Source: Sediminibacterium ginsengisoli
GTDB taxonomy: Bacteria; Bacteroidota; Bacteroidia; Chitinophagales; Chitinophagaceae
Length of the DNA stretch: 6,591 nucleotides
Reading direction: 5' to 3'
NCBI GenBank assembly: GCA_945860335.1
Contig: CAMAQW010000093.1
Span: 1 to 6,591, forward strand
Shown: positions 1 to 4,892 of the stretch, piece after piece
Numbering within the stretch: position 1 is the stretch's first letter
Layout: each line of letters starts with the position of its first letter
Position numbers and translations under genes: made by a program
The notes under the pieces: model-generated
What the model saw: only the letters and a program-made list of their open reading frames with translations
Database searches by the model: none
What the model was told of the DNA's origin: nothing

Positions 1-6
1 CAACAA

Positions 7-87
7 TTCCTCGGGGTGCTTGTGGTTTACCACCGGCTGAGAAAATACCCGTAGAACCTGAACAGGGTAATGCCTGCGAAGGGAAGG
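7..87 (+). promoter_or_regulatory. TPP riboswitch (THI element) aptamer
   Basis: This is the thiamine pyrophosphate-sensing aptamer in the 5' leader of the receptor gene. The conserved THI-box blocks occur in order: CGGGGTGC (12-19), a variable hairpin GTGG-TTTA-CCAC (22-33), CTGAGA (37-42, the pyrimidine-binding loop), TACCC (46-50), GAACCTGA (54-61), GGGTAATGCC (65-74) and GCGAAGGGAA (76-85). Visible stems are GGGT 14-17 with ACCC 47-50, and CAGG 63-66 with CCTG 73-76 around a GTAATG loop. The closing stem P1 is short here and its 5' side lies close to the window edge, so the exact left boundary is approximate. In this family TPP binding lowers expression of the downstream gene. The promoter must lie upstream of the window. 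Confidence 0.95.
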
Positions 88-176
88 TGTTCACTTTTTT
101 AGTGCCTCCCATAGCTTTCTCCCTGTTCCCATTTATAAACTTTAAAACAAAAAAGATGAAAAAGTTTTTGGGAACA
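81..176 (+). promoter_or_regulatory. Candidate riboswitch expression platform with the start codon in a hairpin loop
   Basis: The leader between aptamer and gene holds mutually exclusive pairings, all read directly from the bases. The aptamer's 3' strand GGGAAGG (81-87) can pair with CCTCCC (105-110, one bulged A), and that helix can be topped by CACT 92-95 with AGTG 101-104. GGGAA (81-85) can alternatively pair with TTCCC (126-130). A third helix joins TGTTCCCA (124-131) to TGGGAACA (169-176, codons 5-7) and continues as AAACTTT (137-143) with AAAGTTT (161-167), leaving the ATG at 156 in a 17-base loop. No GC-rich stem followed by a U-run is seen before the ATG, so control of translation initiation is more likely than attenuation. 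The switching model is inference. Confidence 0.45.
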
Positions 177-2309
177 ATGTTATTGGTAACTGCATGTCAA
201 GCCTTGTTTGCGCAAAGCATACAAAAAGACAGCGTCCAACTCCCACCCTTAGAAGTAAGAGCCATTAGAGCTTCCGAAAGAGCTCCATTTGCCAAACAAA
301 ATTTGAGCAAGGCCGACATTCAAAAAAACAATCTAGGTCCAGACCTACCCTTCTTACTCAACCAAACACAATCCGTGGTGGTACAATCAGATGCCGGTAA
401 TGGCATTGGTTACACAGGTATCAGAATTAGAGGGACCGATGCAACCAGAATTAATGTTACCATTAACGGTATTGCATACAACGATGCAGAAAGTATGGGT
501 ACTTTTTTAGTGAACCTACCCGATTTTGCATCATCTGTTAGTAGCATACAAATTCAAAGAGGCGTAGGTAGTTCATCCAATGGCCCAAGTGCATTTGGTG
601 CTAGCATTAATTTGAGTACACACGAACTAAATGAGAAAGCCTATTTTAGTACCAGCAATAGCGCAGGCTCTTTTGGAACCATAAAAAATACCATTCAATT
701 TGGTAGCGGCCTCATCAATAAATATTTTACAGTAGATGCAAGAATTAGTAGTATCAAAAGTGATGGATATATAGACAGAGCCTCTAGTGACTTACGATCT
801 TACTATGTAAGCGGTGCTTATATTAAAGGTAAAACAAGCCTTCGCTTCACTACTTTTTCAGGAAAAGAAAAAACATACCAAGCCTGGTACGGTGTATCTG
901 CGAGTGATTTAGAAAACAACAGAATTTTTAATCCAGCCGGTACCGAAAAATCGGGTGATCCATATAGCAATCAAACCGATAATTATACGCAAACACATTA
1001 TCAGTTATTTTTTAACCATCAGGTGGCAAAAAATTTAGACTTACAAGTATCTAGCTATTACACCAAAGGCGCCGGTTATTATGAAGAATATAAAGCAGAT
1101 CAAAGTTTATCAAGGTATAACATAGCTACAATCACAATATATCCGCCCATCAATACTCGATCAGACCTTGTAAGAAGACGCTGGCTTGACAATGATTTTT
1201 ACGGTCAAAACCTATCGCTACAATACAAGAAAAACGATGAGGAAATTTCGTTGGGTGGTGGATGGAGTACCTACACTGGAAAACATTTTGGAGAAGTTAT
1301 TTGGGTAGAAAAAGCAAACGCATTTTCACCAAAAAGATATTACGATTTACCTGCCATAAAAAAAGAAGCCAATTTATACGCAAAATGGCAGCACAGTTGG
1401 GCTAGTAATTTTAGCAGCTACATCGATCTTCAATATAGAAATGTAAAACACCAAATGGATGGATTTCAAAACAATCCAACCCTAAATATCAATAGAAGTT
1501 TTGGATTTTTTAATCCTAAAATTGGATACCAATTCAATAAAAATGGATGGGTGCATTATGCAAGCTTTGCCCTAGGACACAAAGAACCCAACAGAGATGA
1601 TTTTGAAGTAGGCGCGGCAACACAACCTAAACCTGAAAGACTACAAGATCTAGAAATTGGAATTGAAAAAAGAAATAAAAAAACAACTTGGAGTGCAAAC
1701 TTTTATTACATGCACTACAAAGATCAACTCGTGTTAACCGGAAAAATAAATGATGTGGGTGCATACACCAGAATGAATGTACCAAACTCTTACAGACTTG
1801 GTATTGAGCTCATGAATACAACGATACTCACTAGTAAATTACAATTGTCTAGCAACCTAACACTTAGCAGAAATAAAATAAAATCTTTTACGGAGTTTAT
1901 TGACAACTATGATACGGGTAATCAGGATGCCATTACTAGAAAAAATACTGATATTGCTTTTTCACCAAATTTTATTGCTGCTGCTACCCTAGCCTATAAG
2001 CCAGTTAAACAGTGTACCATAGAACTACAAACAAAATGGGTAGGAAAACAATATCTAGACAATAGTTCTTTACAAGAAAGAGCATTAGACGCATTTGCCA
2101 ATCAGGACATTAGCGCAAGCTACGAGTTTGCTAAAAAAGCAAATCGTTCATTCCTATTAAGAGCAAGGATTAACAATATTACCAATCAAAAATATGTACC
2201 AAATGGTTATAGCTACGCATACGTGTATGGAGGTGAAACCATTACAGCAAATGGCTATTATCCAATGGCAACCATCAATTATTTAATTGGAATTACAATA
2301 AAATTCTAG
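156..2309 (+). CDS. TonB-dependent outer-membrane receptor, probable thiamine or thiamine-precursor transporter
   Basis: A 717-residue outer-membrane transporter, presumably driven by TonB-ExbBD. Residues 1-19 form a signal peptide (KK, hydrophobic stretch, ending LFA before QS). Residues 31-38 (PLEVRAIR) fall where a TonB box is expected. A plug domain follows at about 45-155, with typical motifs GIRIRG (88-93), INGIAYND (103-110) and IQIQRG (131-136). The remainder is a beta-barrel rich in alternating aromatic residues and ends in a terminal Phe (ITIKF), as outer-membrane proteins do. No N-terminal carboxypeptidase-like extension is present. The start at ATG 156 is chosen because it begins the signal peptide and has an A-rich leader; the in-frame GTG at 87 lies in the riboswitch. 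The substrate is inferred from the upstream TPP riboswitch, since Bacteroidota are known to place thiamine receptors under this control; the protein alone resembles siderophore and vitamin receptors generally. No inner-membrane permease or thiamine kinase lies next to it here. Confidence 0.9.
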   Translation: MKKFLGTMLLVTACQALFAQSIQKDSVQLPPLEVRAIRASERAPFAKQNLSKADIQKNNLGPDLPFLLNQTQSVVVQSDAGNGIGYTGIRIRGTDATRINVTINGIAYNDAESMGTFLVNLPDFASSVSSIQIQRGVGSSSNGPSAFGASINLSTHELNEKAYFSTSNSAGSFGTIKNTIQFGSGLINKYFTVDARISSIKSDGYIDRASSDLRSYYVSGAYIKGKTSLRFTTFSGKEKTYQAWYGVSASDLENNRIFNPAGTEKSGDPYSNQTDNYTQTHYQLFFNHQVAKNLDLQVSSYYTKGAGYYEEYKADQSLSRYNIATITIYPPINTRSDLVRRRWLDNDFYGQNLSLQYKKNDEEISLGGGWSTYTGKHFGEVIWVEKANAFSPKRYYDLPAIKKEANLYAKWQHSWASNFSSYIDLQYRNVKHQMDGFQNNPTLNINRSFGFFNPKIGYQFNKNGWVHYASFALGHKEPNRDDFEVGAATQPKPERLQDLEIGIEKRNKKTTWSANFYYMHYKDQLVLTGKINDVGAYTRMNVPNSYRLGIELMNTTILTSKLQLSSNLTLSRNKIKSFTEFIDNYDTGNQDAITRKNTDIAFSPNFIAAATLAYKPVKQCTIELQTKWVGKQYLDNSSLQERALDAFANQDISASYEFAKKANRSFLLRARINNITNQKYVPNGYSYAYVYGGETITANGYYPMATINYLIGITIKF

Positions 2310-2608
2310 CATTTTTCTTTCCAGGCAAGCATGCCACCTGTTACGTTTACCACGTCTGTAAAGCCCATGGTTTCTAGCAGTAAGCATGCTTGCCCACTTC
2401 TATTACCACTTCTACAATAGAAGTATACTTTTTGATTTTTAAGTTCTTCGATATCGTCTATTTGCATGCTTTGAACATTACCAAGTGGTAATAACAATCC
2501 ACCAATATTAAATTCGACGTGCTCATGTGGCTCACGCACATCTACTAAATTAATTTTTTCACCAGCGTCGAGTATTTCTTTGAGTGCTTCTACAGTAATT
2601 GTTTGCAT
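2306..2608 (-). CDS. Single-domain rhodanese-like sulfurtransferase
   Basis: A 100-residue cytoplasmic protein made of one rhodanese domain, comparable in length to GlpE/PspE-type stand-alone domains without a signal peptide. The N-terminal motif LVDVREPHE (21-29) is the usual rhodanese CH2A signature. The active-site loop is CRSGNRS at 65-71, with Cys65 as the expected persulfide-carrying nucleophile and Arg70 closing the loop. The C-terminal NVTGGMLAW (88-96) is also typical. The family moves sulfane sulfur from thiosulfate or a protein persulfide to an acceptor; the natural partner cannot be read from the sequence. It is the last gene of the leftward group, 11 bases after the PASTA gene. 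Its TAG stop overlaps the receptor's stop in a shared CTAG. Confidence 0.9.
   Translation of the reverse strand: MQTITVEALKEILDAGEKINLVDVREPHEHVEFNIGGLLLPLGNVQSMQIDDIEELKNQKVYFYCRSGNRSGQACLLLETMGFTDVVNVTGGMLAWKEKC
2324..2394. repeat. Perfect 11-bp inverted repeat inside the rhodanese gene
   Basis: GGCAAGCATGC (2324-2334) and GCATGCTTGCC (2384-2394) are exact inverse complements separated by 49 bases. They lie in the 3' part of the rhodanese gene, coding for the GGMLA and GQACL segments on the minus strand. In the receptor's mRNA they would form a GC-rich stem starting 15 bases after the stop codon. No T-run follows directly, so this is not a classical terminator by itself. It could protect the receptor mRNA 3' end or be chance from similar codons. 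Confidence 0.4.
2397..2440 (+). terminator. Weak candidate terminator for the receptor transcript, inside the convergent gene
   Basis: CTTCTATT (2397-2404) and AATAGAAG (2416-2423) are exact inverse complements around an 11-base loop. A T-rich tract follows at 2424-2440 (TATAC, five T, GA, five T). In the + direction this has the layout of an intrinsic terminator, 88 bases after the receptor stop. The stem is short and has only two G-C pairs, and the repeat arises partly from the two similar AGAAGTGG copies that encode the rhodanese active-site loop, so it may be coincidental. Confidence 0.22.
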
Positions 2609-2619
2609 ATAAAACCTAT

Positions 2620-3459
2620 TTAATTTTTAATAGATGGGCCACTTATAGAATCTTTGGGTGGCGGGGTATTACTTAAATATAAATCTACCAACTGCCCTTG
2701 TCTAATTTTATTAGGAACAGGCATGCCTGTTAAAGAATCTAGTTTTGTAGATAAATAACCAGGTGTTTGTCTAAACACAAAAGAAGCAGCAGAGTCTTTG
2801 ATAGTCTCCAAAGACAACACAGATCCAACATTTATGCGCTGTAACGATAACTGATTTAGTGCTTCGGTATAGGTAAGGCCCACTAGGTTTGGCATATCGG
2901 TTTCTTCGCCACCAACTCCTGTTCCAATCACCAAACTAATAGTAGAACCCAGCGGAATTTTAACGCCTTGTGCAATGGGTACGCCATTAAAAAGTTGATC
3001 GAGTACGGCGTTACGCGCAAAATCAGGCTTGTATGTAACAGCGCCTAATTTTAATTGCAAACTTTGCAAATACAACTCAGCACTTTTTAGAGAAAAACCA
3101 ACAAGCGATGGCATTTCAACCTGAGGAGGCACCATTCTGTTAATGGTTAAATAAATGGTTCGACCTGCTTTTACTACTTCATCCGCCTCTGGCGTTTGTC
3201 TGATAACAGCAAGTTTTGCAACACTATCAACATAAATAGAATCGAGTATCACCACTTCAAATCCTTCCTTTTCTAATTGTTGCTGAGCGGCAATAAAACT
3301 TTGACCTACCACAGAAGTTACTTTAGCTGTTTTACCATAACCGGTAATCCAACCTAGCGATAAAAAAAATACAATGAGTAAAAAAAATAAGAACCCAATA
3401 CCAATAAGTATGTTTTGCCACAAAGGCTTTTGCACTATTTTTTGTATCAGGTTTTTCAT
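2620..3459 (-). CDS. Membrane-anchored PASTA-domain protein without a kinase domain
   Basis: A 279-residue protein with a short basic cytoplasmic N-terminus (1-15), one transmembrane helix (about 17-37, rich in F, L, I) and an extracytoplasmic part of three PASTA domains at roughly 46-108, 115-179 and 188-264. The repeats show the usual pattern: a V/LVG turn (VVGQSFIAA, LVGFSLKSA, LVGLTYTEA), a helix, then Q-x-P or the equivalent, and a final strand such as TIYLTIN or TISLVIG. The third has an extra stretch of about a dozen residues near 235-250. The tail (265-279) is rich in Pro, Ser and Asp. In Firmicutes and Actinobacteria PASTA domains sit on Ser/Thr kinases and penicillin-binding proteins and bind muropeptides or lipid II; here no kinase or transpeptidase is attached. 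The gene starts 6 bases after ddl, which suggests a peptidoglycan-related role. The actual ligand and function are unknown. Confidence 0.88.
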   Translation of the reverse strand: MKNLIQKIVQKPLWQNILIGIGFLFFLLIVFFLSLGWITGYGKTAKVTSVVGQSFIAAQQQLEKEGFEVVILDSIYVDSVAKLAVIRQTPEADEVVKAGRTIYLTINRMVPPQVEMPSLVGFSLKSAELYLQSLQLKLGAVTYKPDFARNAVLDQLFNGVPIAQGVKIPLGSTISLVIGTGVGGEETDMPNLVGLTYTEALNQLSLQRINVGSVLSLETIKDSAASFVFRQTPGYLSTKLDSLTGMPVPNKIRQGQLVDLYLSNTPPPKDSISGPSIKN

Positions 3460-3465
3460 GAACTA

Positions 3466-4446
3466 TTAATTAAGCGATTCTTCTACGATAGAAGTATAAA
3501 AATCTTGAAGGCTAACACCCATGGCTTTTACTTGCTGTGGAATTACACTAGCAGCAGATTGACCCGGCACTGTGTTTACTTCCAACATATAAGGAAGACC
3601 TTTTTGTTCGTTGTAAATAAAATCGATTCGCACCACACCTCTACAATTGAGCACTTCGTATACCCTTTTAGCAGCAGCTTCTAATTGAGACTGCATGGTC
3701 TCAGCAATTAAAGCAGGTGTTGTTTCAACACTCTTACCCTGGTACTTTGCTTCAAAATCAAAAAATTCGTTGGACGTTTCAATTTCAGTAATTGGTAATA
3801 CCTGCAAAGCTCCCTTGGTTTTAAAAACACCAATGGTAAATTCTCTACCACTAATAAATTCTTCTACGAGTACTTGCGTATCTTCTTTAAAAGCCTTTTC
3901 TAAAGCGGGCGCTAGCGCATCAGCAGTAGTAACCTTACTCATACCAATACTACTTCCACCGTTGTTTGGTTTTACAAAAACAGGCAGTTGTAATTTGGCT
4001 AATATATTTTCTGGCGAAACGGGTGTGTGCTTAAATAAATGCATGGAGTTAGCAACAGATATGCCACCAAATGCAGCCACTGCAACCGTATATCGTTTGT
4101 TAAAAGTTAATGCAGAAGTAGCCGCATCGCAACTGGTATACGGCAGCCCTAACATGTCAAAATAGCCTTGCAATTTTCCATCTTCTCCGGGCGTTCCATG
4201 AATACATAAAAGCACCACATCAAAATTAATTTTGCTACCACTATCCGTAATAGAAAAATCATCTCTATTAACTTTTTGAGGCGCCTCATTTTCTGGCGTG
4301 TACCACCAACCTGACGGGTTGATATCTATTTGATATACTTCAAATTTACTTCGGTCTAGATTACCGTTAACAGTAACAGCACTCTTATAACTAATTTGCG
4401 CTTCACCACTTAATCCACCGGTAACAAGTGCTACTTTTTTTTTCAT
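3466..4446 (-). CDS. ddl: D-alanine-D-alanine ligase
   Basis: A 326-residue cytoplasmic ATP-grasp enzyme that joins two D-alanines using ATP, supplying the dipeptide added by MurF to the peptidoglycan precursor. Family motifs appear in order: TGGLSGEAQIS (9-19, with Glu15 matching the E. coli DdlB Glu15), HGTPGEDGKLQG (83-94), LPYTSCDAATSALTFNK (101-117), FVKPNNGGSSIGMSKV (157-172, the ATP-loop region), VEEFISGREFT (194-204), RIDF (273-276) and LEVNTVPGQS (288-297). Asp275, Glu289 and Asn291 are the expected Mg-binding residues, and Ser300 aligns with DdlB Ser281. In the omega-loop Tyr235 (EAKY) aligns with DdlB Tyr216, where a Phe is associated with D-Ala-D-Lac activity, so an ordinary D-Ala-D-Ala ligase is expected. 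Length is normal. It follows the ferredoxin gene by 24 bases and precedes the PASTA gene by 6, indicating co-transcription. Confidence 0.97.
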   Translation of the reverse strand: MKKKVALVTGGLSGEAQISYKSAVTVNGNLDRSKFEVYQIDINPSGWWYTPENEAPQKVNRDDFSITDSGSKINFDVVLLCIHGTPGEDGKLQGYFDMLGLPYTSCDAATSALTFNKRYTVAVAAFGGISVANSMHLFKHTPVSPENILAKLQLPVFVKPNNGGSSIGMSKVTTADALAPALEKAFKEDTQVLVEEFISGREFTIGVFKTKGALQVLPITEIETSNEFFDFEAKYQGKSVETTPALIAETMQSQLEAAAKRVYEVLNCRGVVRIDFIYNEQKGLPYMLEVNTVPGQSAASVIPQQVKAMGVSLQDFYTSIVEESLN

Positions 4447-4470
4447 AAACCCTTTTGAATTAAAAGAAAA

Positions 4471-4818
4471 TTAGAGGTGTAGCTTGTCTTTTTTAGAAAG
4501 CAATTCTTCTACCGTTTCTTTGTACAACTCATCAGGTACACAACAATCTACAGGACAAACCGCAGCACATTGTGGTTCTTCATGAAAACCTTGACACTCG
4601 GTACATTTGTTAGGGGTAATATAATAGGTATCTACACTGATTGGAGAAAGTCTAGCATCTGTTGCAACAGCACTACCATCCATTAATGTAAAACTCCCTT
4701 TTACAGAAGTTCCATCGGCGATGGCCCACTCTACCCCACCTTCGTAAATTGCGTTATTTGGACACTCGGGTTCACATGCCCCGCAGTTGATACATTCGTC
4801 TGTAATTTTAATAGCCAT
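4471..4818 (-). CDS. Alvin-type 2[4Fe-4S] ferredoxin
   Basis: A 115-residue cytoplasmic electron carrier with two four-iron cluster motifs. The first is C9-x2-C12-x2-C15-x3-C19-P. The second is C72-x2-C75-x8-C84-x3-C88-P, followed by a Cys pair at 92-93. The eight-residue spacing in the second motif plus a helical, charged C-terminal tail (95-115) is the hallmark of the Allochromatium vinosum (Alvin)/YfhL group. The 52 residues between the motifs are longer than in compact bacterial ferredoxins and hold no further Cys. The start is firm: MAIKITDEC places the first Cys at the usual distance. It is the first gene of the leftward group and is transcribed divergently from the acyl-CoA reductase, with a promoter candidate at 4863-4892. 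Redox partners are not identifiable from the sequence. Confidence 0.95.
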   Translation of the reverse strand: MAIKITDECINCGACEPECPNNAIYEGGVEWAIADGTSVKGSFTLMDGSAVATDARLSPISVDTYYITPNKCTECQGFHEEPQCAAVCPVDCCVPDELYKETVEELLSKKDKLHL

Positions 4819-4827
4819 ATTAAATGG

Positions 4828-4856
4828 TTTTGTTTGGGTTACTGAATTTACATTTG
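4828..4856 (+). promoter_or_regulatory. Candidate promoter for the acyl-CoA reductase
   Basis: TACATTTG (4849-4856) matches the Bacteroidota -7 consensus TAnnTTTG. The best -33 candidate is TTTTG at 4828-4832, giving a 16-base spacer that is slightly shorter than usual. Transcription would start near 4863, downstream of the ATG at 4824 but before the ATG at 4881, which supports the latter as the start codon. Confidence 0.33.
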
Positions 4857-4862
4857 CAGTAT

Positions 4863-4892
4863 CAAAAATACGGCCGACAAATGATTTTACAA
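4863..4892 (-). promoter_or_regulatory. Candidate promoter for the ferredoxin-ddl-PASTA-rhodanese operon
   Basis: On the minus strand, TATTTTTG (4870 down to 4863) fits the Bacteroidota -7 element TAnnTTTG, and TTG (4892 to 4890) lies 19 bases upstream, a spacing typical of these promoters. Transcription would begin around 4856, leaving a leader of about 38 bases before the ferredoxin ATG. The -33 element lies inside the first codons of the divergent reductase gene, and the start point falls on the opposing promoter's -7 box. Confidence 0.5.

Noticed and set aside
87..155. In-frame upstream extension of the receptor starting at GTG 87
   Set aside because: The GTG lies in the riboswitch's 3' strand, and the 23 added residues would bury the signal peptide that begins at ATG 156.
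186..197. Possible lipobox VTAC in the receptor signal peptide (residues 11-14)
   Set aside because: The segment before the Cys would be only 13 residues, TonB-dependent receptors are not normally lipoproteins, and a good signal peptidase I site (LFA before QS) follows.
93..512. 12-base direct repeat ACTTTTTTAGTG at 93-104 and 501-512
   Set aside because: A low-complexity T-run in an AT-rich region; no flanking similarity or spacing that suggests a functional repeat.
3415..3684. 89-codon open frame on the + strand opposite the PASTA and ddl genes
   Set aside because: Antisense to two convincing genes, with a composition typical of a shadow frame.
3695..4165. 156-codon open frame on the + strand opposite ddl
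   Set aside because: It lies wholly antisense to a well-supported ddl gene and shows no recognisable domain.
4824..4880. In-frame upstream start (ATG 4824) for the acyl-CoA reductase
   Set aside because: It lies 6 bases from the divergent ferredoxin start and upstream of the predicted transcription start; the added residues resemble no family feature.
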